A stretch of DNA of 22,907 nucleotides from an uncultured Ruminococcus sp. GTDB taxonomy: Bacteria > Bacillota > Clostridia > Oscillospirales > Ruminococcaceae. Position numbers and translations under genes: made by a program. This document shows positions 7,545 to 14,409 of the stretch, piece after piece (positions within the stretch are counted from its first letter, which is position 1; each line of letters begins with the position of its first letter). The notes under the pieces were generated by a model. It was not told the DNA's origin. It did no database searches and saw only the letters and a program-made list of their open reading frames with translations. The stretch lies in the NCBI GenBank assembly GCA_900543105.1, contig UQQA01000024.1, positions 1-22,907 on the forward strand. The letters run 5' to 3'.

Positions 7545-8901
7545 CGTCCTTTCCTTTTTCCTTGAGCGTTACATTATCACCGTTGATGTTTACTTCGTAT
7601 TCGATACTTGTTTCCCCAAAATTCGCTGTAAATCCGCTTAGATCGGACTTTAAAGCTATTCTGGGGAATTTTTTCGAAACCATTGCACCACCAAATTTGA
7701 CAACCCCATCCGAAGTAGCACTCGAATATCCGTATCGGTTCTGTGTGACCTCGCCCGTCTTTTCGTCCTTTTTCTTCTCGCCAAGATGTATAAGGCCTTG
7801 ATAACGGGTTATAAGCGTGTTGTTTCCAAGCACTTCACCATCTGTTATCTTTTCACCAAGTCTTCGGGAAAAATACCCCAGATAAGCACATTCGTCCTCG
7901 GTGACTTCATTGCTGCCAATTGTCGCATATACGCCTGTGCTTGTAAAATTGAGCGTCATGTAGTTTGCTAAAAACTCAGTAAGCGGTTCAACCCCATCAG
8001 GATAATGATAGCCATTCATTTTCAAACTTATTGTTGGCAGATACTCTGATAAAACGATAACCGCCTTACCGCATTGCCATGCTCTGTATGTATATCCCTG
8101 TACTCTCGACAACAGATTATCCGCGTACTCCTGTGAAGCAAAGCTTGTCTGCACTGTAAGCGTCGAAAGCACATCGGCTTCCACTTCTTTACCGTTTTCA
8201 TCTTTGAGCGTTGCATAATAATAATCAGATCCCGTATAAGCGATCACTCTTGTGATGGGTGAGCGCTCCGACTGCATAGCAATTGCAGCGTGCGTCTGAA
8301 CCGAACACAGCGTATGTGCCGATTCGCCAAAAAACACGAAATCAAGATAGTTATTCGCTGCAACGGTGAAATATCCGCACCATACAGTTGATATCGTTTC
8401 AAGCAATGACCTTAAGGACTTGCCTTTTATATCTGTCTTTTTGAGCTTATATGAGCTCGCAAAATTGATGTTTTCGGTGATGTGGTTTGTACAACCGTTA
8501 AATCCGACATAATTTGCAATGTGCCTTACAAGGGACAGCATTGAGATATCTCCGCTGTCCTTGTCCTTTTCGCTGACGTTGGAGTAGGATATGCCGGCAA
8601 AATCAGATGAAATCTCCAACAGTAATGTCCTATCATAGCATTTAAAAGATACCGTGCCGCCTTTTCGCGACCTCTGCGAAACAAAAAAGCAGTACATCTT
8701 GTTATCGTCACGAAAACCGAAAATAACCTCTGCACCCGATTTCGGCTTTTTCTGCGCATATTCTTCATACGATACCGTAAAGCTGAATTCCGCCGCACTT
8801 ATGCCCGATGTTCCCATTCCGTCAGCACTCTGTATAAGCGTCAGATCGCCGAAAGTGTAATAGAAAACACCATCAATAATCAGATAGTAGCTAAAGCCCA
8901 T
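7537..8901 (-). CDS. Tail tip / baseplate hub protein (gp27-XkdQ-like)
   Basis: Protein of about 454 aa following the small tail protein, in the position of the tail hub. Seen: beta-rich N-terminus with DGTSGISAAEFSFTV-like strands; a central part with KSLRSLLETISTVWCGYFTVAANNYLDFV, which matches the common LRELLE.IA...G.....G.L pattern of gp27/XkdQ-type hub proteins; then ITRVIAYTGSDYYY and a long beta-rich C-terminus. The ATG at 8899-8901 gives an 11-base overlap with the upstream gene. A GTG at 8926-8928 would add nine residues, but its ribosome site is no better. The hub assignment is by pattern and gene order. Confidence 0.7.
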   Translation of the reverse strand: MGFSYYLIIDGVFYYTFGDLTLIQSADGMGTSGISAAEFSFTVSYEEYAQKKPKSGAEVIFGFRDDNKMYCFFVSQRSRKGGTVSFKCYDRTLLLEISSDFAGISYSNVSEKDKDSGDISMLSLVRHIANYVGFNGCTNHITENINFASSYKLKKTDIKGKSLRSLLETISTVWCGYFTVAANNYLDFVFFGESAHTLCSVQTHAAIAMQSERSPITRVIAYTGSDYYYATLKDENGKEVEADVLSTLTVQTSFASQEYADNLLSRVQGYTYRAWQCGKAVIVLSEYLPTISLKMNGYHYPDGVEPLTEFLANYMTLNFTSTGVYATIGSNEVTEDECAYLGYFSRRLGEKITDGEVLGNNTLITRYQGLIHLGEKKKDEKTGEVTQNRYGYSSATSDGVVKFGGAMVSKKFPRIALKSDLSGFTANFGETSIEYEVNINGDNVTLKEKGKDGE

Positions 8902-9307
8902 CCCCAAGTCCCGACTTGTCCAGCTCACACGCCGTCAGCGTGATGCTCGTGCTGTAGCGTGTGCCGAGGAAGTTTGCCTGTTCAAGCTTCGCAGGAACAG
9001 CGTCCGTGTAGCAATTCCCCGTAAAATCGGGACAGCTGACAGCAATTGTTTTCTTTTTCAGCTCTTCGAGCAAAGCGTTCTTATCCTCAGCGGAAAGCCG
9101 CCCCGTAGAAATTTCAAGGCTGAAACGCCTGCCTCTGAGAATTCGTACCGGATCACCCTTGTAGTCTGTGAACTGGTTCTCGGTGTCATACTCGTTGGTC
9201 CATGTCGGGCTGTAGCCGCCGATGAGCCGCAGCGTATATCCGCCGATTGTCACGGAATACCCGCCATTAAGCACTTCACCTTTTTGCAAAACATATTCTT
9301 CCGCCAT
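8891..9307 (-). CDS. Small phage tail protein (distal-tail-like position)
   Basis: Beta-rich 138-aa protein directly downstream of the tape measure, where siphophages usually place the distal tail protein (Dit). It has glycine-rich strands (GGYSVTIGGYTLRLIGGY), then ILRGRRFSLEISTGRLSAEDKNALLEELKK. The latter resembles tail-tube-like proteins with an oligomerisation helix, but it is much shorter than a typical Dit. The ATG at 9305-9307 follows AAAGGAGG by eight bases and is preferred over an in-frame start eight codons upstream. It is probably structural; the exact role is not proven. Confidence 0.65.
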   Translation of the reverse strand: MAEEYVLQKGEVLNGGYSVTIGGYTLRLIGGYSPTWTNEYDTENQFTDYKGDPVRILRGRRFSLEISTGRLSAEDKNALLEELKKKTIAVSCPDFTGNCYTDAVPAKLEQANFLGTRYSTSITLTACELDKSGLGDGL

Positions 9308-9320
9308 CGTAAAGCCTCCT

Positions 9321-12300
9321 TTATAAGCCAAACGTATTTCCCCCCGAGCGTTTTCCGCTCGCTATCAGGTCTTCTATATAGGTCTTGATGTATTCCTTGT
9401 CGTTGAGATTAATGATAATGGGTGTCTTGGAGCTGACCTCCGTTGTCGAGCCGCTCGTTCCACCACTGCTTGTACTTGCATCCGTTGCCGATGCATTTGT
9501 ACCTGCTCCCGTTCCGGACGTAATGCCAAGCATAGCGGATATAGCTGCCGCATCGTTAAGATCACCCATGTTGTCTATAATGCCCTGCAAAAAGTTCTGT
9601 GCAACCTCTGCACCGTCCTCATATGCACCATTGGCAACGTCACCGAATATGCTGTCGACCGCATCTGTCGTCTTTTGGTTGAGATCGTCAAGATCGTCCG
9701 AAATAAGGCCCTGCGAAACTTCCTCCGCTTTTTCCTGCCATCGTTCCCAGTCGGAAAAATAAAGCTGTAAGCTGTCATCTGACAGACCAAGCAGCGTGTT
9801 TATAAAATTCTGCCTGCTGCCGTCCTCGTAATTCATGGACTCTATTTTTTCGATAAGGCTGTCGGACGCTCCAAGACCTTTCAGCTTTTCAAGCGAATTT
9901 TTATACCTGTCTATCTTTTTGATCTCTGCGTCAAGATTGGTGAGAACTTCCTTGTCGTTTCCGTCCTTGTCAGTAACAGTGTCGGACAGGTCAACGCCAA
10001 GCAGATCACTTTTAGCCTTTTCTTTCTGCTTTATAAGCTCGTTGTATTGACTTTCAAGCTCCTTTTCCTGCTTGTCTGCCGCTTCTTTCAGCTGCTTAAG
10101 CTGCTCCTCTGCGGCTTTTTTATCTTTTTCCGCCAGATCGTCCGCAAGCTTCTTACGCCCTTTGAGAATTTCGGCGTTATACTTCTTGTACTGCTCGCTC
10201 TGCTTGTCAAGTCCGTTGATAATGTCTTCAATATCGTCCCACATCTGTTCCGTGGAATAATTATCATCGATCTCAGCCTTAAGCTTGAGTGCTTCAATAT
10301 CGTCGTCAATTTTCTTTTCGACGGCTTTTTTTCGCTCTTCCTCCTCTTTTTCTGCCTGTTTTTTTTGATTTTCAATATCCTTTTGAGCTGCTTTATCCTT
10401 TTGGTCAATGTAATTCTCATAGTTGGACAGCTGCTTGTAGTATAAAGCCGATTCCTCGTTCACATGACTGTCGAGATACTTTTTAAGCTCGGCGTAATAC
10501 TCTTCTTTGCTGATCTTCCGCAGTGAGAGCTTTTCATCAAGCTTGTCTACTTCCGCTTGGAGAGTTTCTTCATATAGTTTAACTTCTTCCTTTTGCTTTT
10601 GGGATAAATCTTCGAGGAAACTCTCTGATTCCTCACTTCTTTTTTTATAATAATCGCCCCAGTATGAGCCTTCGGAACTTTGTGTATCGACCACACTCAC
10701 TCCGCTTATTGATTCTGCAAGCTTATCATAGCTTGCAGAGGTTTCTTCAATGAGCTTTTCCTGTTCTGCGATTTTTTCGTTGGTCTTATCGAGTACATTA
10801 TGCAGATCGTATTGCGCATTTTGATAAGTTTCAAAAGCCGAGTAGTCAAGCCCGTTTGCATCGGCATACTCTTGTGCCGCAATGCCATCAGCACCGCCCT
10901 GCAAAAGCTCTATTACCTTTCCATAAGCGCCTTCCGAGCCTTTTTCAATCTCTGCAAGCGTTTTATCGGATATCCCCGAAACTTTTTGCGAATAGTCCTG
11001 ATAAGCCTGCGCCTGCTTGTTATAATATTCGGTTATATTACTGTAGTAGCTGTTAAGCGAGTTACTTCTTGCTTCTTCAATGCCTTTGAGCCGTATATTT
11101 TGGATAACATTGTCTATTTCGTTGCCAAGCTCTTTATATGCTCCCGTTTCCTCATCTATGAGGCTAATGGTATCGGGCGACAGCTCCTGCAATTGCTTTG
11201 CAAGCTCGATCATTTCACCCGTTGCAACGCCCGTTTTTTTGTATTCCTCGTAAAGCCTCTTGTATCTGTCCACTTTGGCTTCAACAGTCGCCGCCTCCGC
11301 ATTGGCACTGTTCACAGTTTCGTCAGCAGCCTTTTTTATGTCTTTTTCCTTTTCAATGGCGCTGTCAAGCTGCATCACATATGAGCCTATCGCAACACCT
11401 GCCGCAACAACGGCTGATATAAGCAGTATATACGGGTTAGCCGCAACAGCAACGTTGTTCGCTTCCTGCGCCACCGTTGCCGCCTGCGTTGCCGTTGTCA
11501 GCGTCTTATATGCATTTATCGCAGCCGTTACCGCAGAACCGACCGCAACAGCCCCCTTGAACGAGCCATACGCCGCTATAAGAGATACAACAGCATCTTT
11601 ATGCTCAATAAGATAAGTTGCCACAGTAGCCGCCGCACTTCCGATATCAACGATATTGTCCATGATATTCGGTGCTGATGCTGATATCATCTGCGTAAAT
11701 TCAAGCGCAACCGGCAAAAGCTTCTCGCCAAGCTCCGCCGAAAGGTTCTGCATGGTCAGCTCCATGATACGCTGCTGATTTGCGTAGCTGTCCGAAGTTC
11801 GTGCAAAGTCACCCTGCGCATCTGCCGTCTGCTTCAGAAGATAATTGTACCGCAGCATGGTCTGTTCCTGCTGCGACATCTTTTTCCACGGCTTTTCGAT
11901 GCCTTCCGCAAGCGCATAAGCCTCCATATTTGCAACGGACATATTGATGCCGAGCTGCTTCAACGGCTCAGTTTCGCCCGACATACCCGAACGTATCTTT
12001 TCAAATGCCGTTTCAATGTCAATGTTATAAAACGAAGCCATATCGCCCGCAAGTCCGACAAGATCGGTCGAGAGCTGTACAACGCTGTCGCTTGTTATGC
12101 CCTGCGATTTGAGCATTGCACCGAGCGTTCCCGTGTACTGCTTGGCCGCAAGCTCCGACATGCCAAAAGAGGTCGCCGCCTGCTTCGCCCAGTTGTTTAT
12201 CGTACCCGAGCTGTCCCCGAAAGTAACATCAACAACGTTCTGCACTTCCGTAAGGTCGGAAGCAAGCTCTATGCCCTCTTTTGCGAAATCCACAAATTCA

Positions 12301-13196
12301 TCTTTGAGCTTGCGCACACCGTCCATTACAAGATCGGAAAGAATGTTAGCCTTGAAAATATCTCCGAATGTTACAGCCTTTTGACCTGCGTTCTCGATCT
12401 GATTCCCAAGTTCCTTTGTCGAATTTCCAAGTTCCTCGGTGGAATCGGAAGCATCTTCATTCTTTTTTGTAAGCTCTCCGAGCCTCTGAACAGTATTGTC
12501 GAGTTCTCTCTCATATTCCCGGAACTGCTCTGCGCCGATATCTCCGCTGTCCATAGCACTGCGCATACTGTGATACTGACTTTCAAGCTTTTGAAGCTTT
12601 GATCTCTCGGCTTCGATAAGCTCATTTTTGACCTGCTTTTTCTGCAAAGCAAGCACTTCACTTTCGGCATTCGATGCTAAAGCCTTGTCGAGCTGTCCGT
12701 ATTCCGTTGTAAGCTTTTTTATGGCTTCGTCCACTTCCGCAGATGATGCCTTGTATTTATCATAAGCCGTTGTCGACGACTGCATCGTGTCATTGCTTTC
12801 CTGCTGTACTCTGTTGAGATTGTCAAGCTGTAACTGCGTGTTTTTCAAAAGCTGTTCGTACTGCCTTAAACTGCTTTCTGTGTTGCTGACTTCATTCTGA
12901 TACTGCCTGAGCGCACTTGACGATATGTCACCATTGGAAGCGGCGCTGTTCACCGCTTCTTCAACAGAGCGGAGTTTTTCAAGCTTGGTTTCGGTATCTG
13001 CAATCGCAGACTGTAAAAGTTCAAATTTCGCTGTGAGATTTTCTGCATTCTCACCGCCGTCAAGCTTTAACCCCTCGTTGACCGCTTTAAGCTCGGCAGA
13101 GGTATTTCTCAAACTGGTTTCAACTGTTGACAGTGCCGCCGTAAGTCCCGACGTATCAGCACCGATCTTCGCCATATATCCGTATTTTCCTGCCAT
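9321..13196 (-). CDS. Phage tail tape measure protein
   Basis: At 1291 aa this is the longest gene here, as expected for the protein that sets siphophage tail length. Residues 15-270 are predicted coiled coil (heptad-rich, many E/K/L/Q). Residues 300-500 match the PhageMin_Tail/TP901 core (LASDLTEVQNVVDVTFGD, GMSGETEPLKQLGINMS, FARTSDSYANQQRIMEL). A hydrophobic segment at 587-608 may insert in the host membrane during DNA ejection. A second long helical region covers about 620-1110, followed by a serine-threonine-glycine linker and a short beta end. The ATG follows GGAGG, which lies within the last codons of the gp10-like gene. It lies between that gene and the tail-tip genes. Confidence 0.95.
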   Translation of the reverse strand: MAGKYGYMAKIGADTSGLTAALSTVETSLRNTSAELKAVNEGLKLDGGENAENLTAKFELLQSAIADTETKLEKLRSVEEAVNSAASNGDISSSALRQYQNEVSNTESSLRQYEQLLKNTQLQLDNLNRVQQESNDTMQSSTTAYDKYKASSAEVDEAIKKLTTEYGQLDKALASNAESEVLALQKKQVKNELIEAERSKLQKLESQYHSMRSAMDSGDIGAEQFREYERELDNTVQRLGELTKKNEDASDSTEELGNSTKELGNQIENAGQKAVTFGDIFKANILSDLVMDGVRKLKDEFVDFAKEGIELASDLTEVQNVVDVTFGDSSGTINNWAKQAATSFGMSELAAKQYTGTLGAMLKSQGITSDSVVQLSTDLVGLAGDMASFYNIDIETAFEKIRSGMSGETEPLKQLGINMSVANMEAYALAEGIEKPWKKMSQQEQTMLRYNYLLKQTADAQGDFARTSDSYANQQRIMELTMQNLSAELGEKLLPVALEFTQMISASAPNIMDNIVDIGSAAATVATYLIEHKDAVVSLIAAYGSFKGAVAVGSAVTAAINAYKTLTTATQAATVAQEANNVAVAANPYILLISAVVAAGVAIGSYVMQLDSAIEKEKDIKKAADETVNSANAEAATVEAKVDRYKRLYEEYKKTGVATGEMIELAKQLQELSPDTISLIDEETGAYKELGNEIDNVIQNIRLKGIEEARSNSLNSYYSNITEYYNKQAQAYQDYSQKVSGISDKTLAEIEKGSEGAYGKVIELLQGGADGIAAQEYADANGLDYSAFETYQNAQYDLHNVLDKTNEKIAEQEKLIEETSASYDKLAESISGVSVVDTQSSEGSYWGDYYKKRSEESESFLEDLSQKQKEEVKLYEETLQAEVDKLDEKLSLRKISKEEYYAELKKYLDSHVNEESALYYKQLSNYENYIDQKDKAAQKDIENQKKQAEKEEEERKKAVEKKIDDDIEALKLKAEIDDNYSTEQMWDDIEDIINGLDKQSEQYKKYNAEILKGRKKLADDLAEKDKKAAEEQLKQLKEAADKQEKELESQYNELIKQKEKAKSDLLGVDLSDTVTDKDGNDKEVLTNLDAEIKKIDRYKNSLEKLKGLGASDSLIEKIESMNYEDGSRQNFINTLLGLSDDSLQLYFSDWERWQEKAEEVSQGLISDDLDDLNQKTTDAVDSIFGDVANGAYEDGAEVAQNFLQGIIDNMGDLNDAAAISAMLGITSGTGAGTNASATDASTSSGGTSGSTTEVSSKTPIIINLNDKEYIKTYIEDLIASGKRSGGNTFGL

Positions 13197-13199
13197 GGC

Positions 13200-13631
13200 T
13201 TATTCCTCCAGTATCTCTTCTATCATTTCTTCAAGCTTTTTTCGAGCCTCATTTTGATTATCAACAATGTGCGGTATAGGCTCTACCCAAGAGCCGTCCC
13301 TCGCTTTATGTCCAAGCTCCAGCAAATGTGTGAGCTGATAATTTGTCTTGTTGCGTACATAGCCCTGTGTGCGACCTCGTTCATAGCTTTTGGTGGTCGT
13401 TACCCAACCTTTTTTATAGCTTCCCGGCTGATAATTCGGCTTTGCTGCACCGTGAACATATACGACTTTTTTATCTTTCCGAACTGGGGAATCATCTTTA
13501 ATGTCTTTATAGGCAATTTTTGTACATTCCTTTACTGCATTTGAGATTTCACTACATTTATGTGATGCGTATTTTTTTATATTTTCCATGATAACTTCCG
13601 AAAGATCGTCCGCATCTATTTTTATTTCCAT
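13200..13631 (-). CDS. HK97 gp10-like head-tail/tail connector protein
   Basis: Protein of 143 aa. The region SPVRKDKKVVYVHGAAKPNYQPGSYKKGW, then the segment reading NYQLTHLLELGHKARDGSWVEPIPHI and a final acidic helix NEARKKLEEMIEEILEE are the hallmarks of HK97 gp10-like proteins, which join head and tail and often read T..LLE.GH. The ATG at 13629-13631 follows AGGTGA by five bases; an upstream in-frame start would run into the repeat element and is rejected. It directly precedes the tape measure gene and follows the conserved terminator element, rather than sitting with the head-closure genes as is usual. Confidence 0.88.
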   Translation of the reverse strand: MEIKIDADDLSEVIMENIKKYASHKCSEISNAVKECTKIAYKDIKDDSPVRKDKKVVYVHGAAKPNYQPGSYKKGWVTTTKSYERGRTQGYVRNKTNYQLTHLLELGHKARDGSWVEPIPHIVDNQNEARKKLEEMIEEILEE

Positions 13632-13664
13632 CCAGTTCACCTGCTCCCCACTTTTTCTGATTTT

Positions 13665-13675
13665 ATGATACCATA
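13665..13675 (-). promoter_or_regulatory. Extended -10 box ending repeat element A
   Basis: The minus strand reads TATGGTATCAT, with TG one base before a TATCAT hexamer, placed just after the second terminator T-run and 34 bases before the ATG of the gp10-like gene. The other copy of the element has TATGCTATAAT at the same place. There is no clear -35. It could restart late transcription after the terminators. Confidence 0.4.
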
Positions 13676-13679
13676 AAAA

Positions 13680-13700
13680 AAGTGCCCGAAACGGACACTT
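13680..13700 (-). terminator. Second intrinsic terminator of element A
   Basis: A 9-bp stem (13680-13688 with 13692-13700) with a 3-base loop, followed on the minus strand by a run of Ts. One position is a C-A mismatch if read on the plus strand but a U-G pair in minus-strand RNA, which indicates that the minus-strand transcript is the functional one. Confidence 0.7.
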
Positions 13701-13714
13701 GAAGATATAAAAAA

Positions 13715-13750
13715 AATAACCGTCCTGCATTTGACTGCAAAACGGTTATT
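13715..13750 (-). terminator. First intrinsic terminator of element A
   Basis: A 9-bp perfect stem (13715-13723 with 13742-13750) encloses an internal TGCA/TGCA pairing. In the minus-strand transcript it is followed by eight Us. It lies six bases after the stop of the CPCC gene and should end its transcript. Confidence 0.85.
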
Positions 13751-13756
13751 TGAATA

Positions 13757-13951
13757 TTATTTGCAAGGCTTGCCTTCAAGCCAGTTACGGCGATATTCAT
13801 TAAGGCTCATTTCGTTCGCTCCGCCGTCATAATCGGGATCGGTGTTTTGTACAATGTCATTCCACCAATGGCAAACAGGACATTTTTCATCTGTATTGTT
13901 ATTTGCAAATGTGTGTTTTCCGCAAACAGGACAATTAAAATTATTTTTCAT
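13757..13951 (-). CDS. CPCC-family cysteine-rich protein, candidate immunity protein
   Basis: Small 64-aa zinc-ribbon-like protein with CPVC at 7-10 and CPVC at 24-27, then QNTDPDYDGGANEMSLNEYRRNW. The CxxC pairs and the DPDY.GGAN..SLNE.R.N tail are diagnostic of the cysteine-rich CPCC family (Pfam Cys_rich_CPCC). The biochemical function is unknown. The ATG overlaps the stop of the toxin-like gene as ATGA, with AAAGGA eight bases upstream, so the two are translationally coupled. It is followed by two terminators. A consensus promoter inside the toxin-like gene reads into it. The immunity role is inferred from this arrangement; it is not established for the family. Confidence 0.85.
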   Translation of the reverse strand: MKNNFNCPVCGKHTFANNNTDEKCPVCHWWNDIVQNTDPDYDGGANEMSLNEYRRNWLEGKPCK

Positions 13952-14400
13952 TTTACTGTTCCTTTCTCAATTCGTTTCCTATCGTGAAAATATGCCGTTT
14001 TTCGTTTAGGTTTAAACATTGTTGAAACACCAATATTGGGATGACCTTTAACATAATCATTAGTTTTTACATCGTAACGTGCAATAGTTCCATCTTGGAG
14101 TTTATACCCAAGTATATTCTTTCCGTCTGCCGCACTTTGAACCAGCTCCAAAGCTCTTTCTGCATATTGTTCTTTGGTATATCCGGGATATTCTGCCGAA
14201 TGGTCGTGAGTACCGCCCCAATGTTCGGCAAGATTATGTTCCGAAAATCCTTTTTCAAATTTATTTGCGCCAACAGCACTTATTTCAGCGGAAGATTTTA
14301 TTATACCACTATTTTCTGATTTGTCAACGGTTTTCAGCAATTTATTTTCATTTTTAAAAGTGCCGTCTGCATTGCGAGCCTGATCGGAGCGGTATCTCAA
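13948..14400 (-). CDS. Polymorphic-toxin-like C-terminal domain, possible orphan tip of the prohead protease
   Basis: A 150-codon ORF with only a TTG start (14398-14400), no ribosome site and no ATG before codon 128. It lies in the same frame as the protease, separated by its TGA and three codons. It begins LRYRSDQARNADGTF, echoing LRYNPYHDPTNGRF of the protease. Residues 50-140 (HNLAEHWGGTHDH, EQYAERALELV, DGTIARYDVKTNDYV, VSTMFKPKRKTAYF) resemble contact-dependent-inhibition and phage BECR-type (barnase/EndoU/colicin/RelE) ribonuclease domains, with H60, H65, T127 and K130 as possible catalytic residues. It overlaps the CPCC gene. It may be made by readthrough, by weak TTG initiation, or be silent. 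Family and activity are inference. Confidence 0.62.
   Translation of the reverse strand: MRYRSDQARNADGTFKNENKLLKTVDKSENSGIIKSSAEISAVGANKFEKGFSEHNLAEHWGGTHDHSAEYPGYTKEQYAERALELVQSAADGKNILGYKLQDGTIARYDVKTNDYVKGHPNIGVSTMFKPKRKTAYFHDRKRIEKGTVK
14300..14327 (-). promoter_or_regulatory. Consensus promoter inside the toxin-like gene, driving the CPCC gene
   Basis: The minus strand has a perfect -35 TTGACA (14322-14327), a 16-base spacer and a perfect -10 TATAAT (14300-14305), extended by TGG. It lies about 350 bases upstream of the CPCC start and about 550 bases before the first terminator. It would transcribe the toxin's C-terminal half, which lacks the usual start, together with the CPCC gene, independently of phage late transcription. 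Confidence 0.7.
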
Positions 14401-14409
14401 TTCCGCATT

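Larger units (their letters stand above)
13665..13750. repeat. Repeat element A: two terminators plus -10 box
   Basis: An 86-base intergenic block homologous to element B at 19499-19592. Shared in order are: the T-run and extended -10 box, the string AAACGGACA within the first hairpin, a TATAAAA run, TGCATTT, and the 14-base identical string ACTGCAAAACGGTT. Both copies have the same orientation and both lie between a small immunity-like gene and the next structural gene. Confidence 0.75.
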
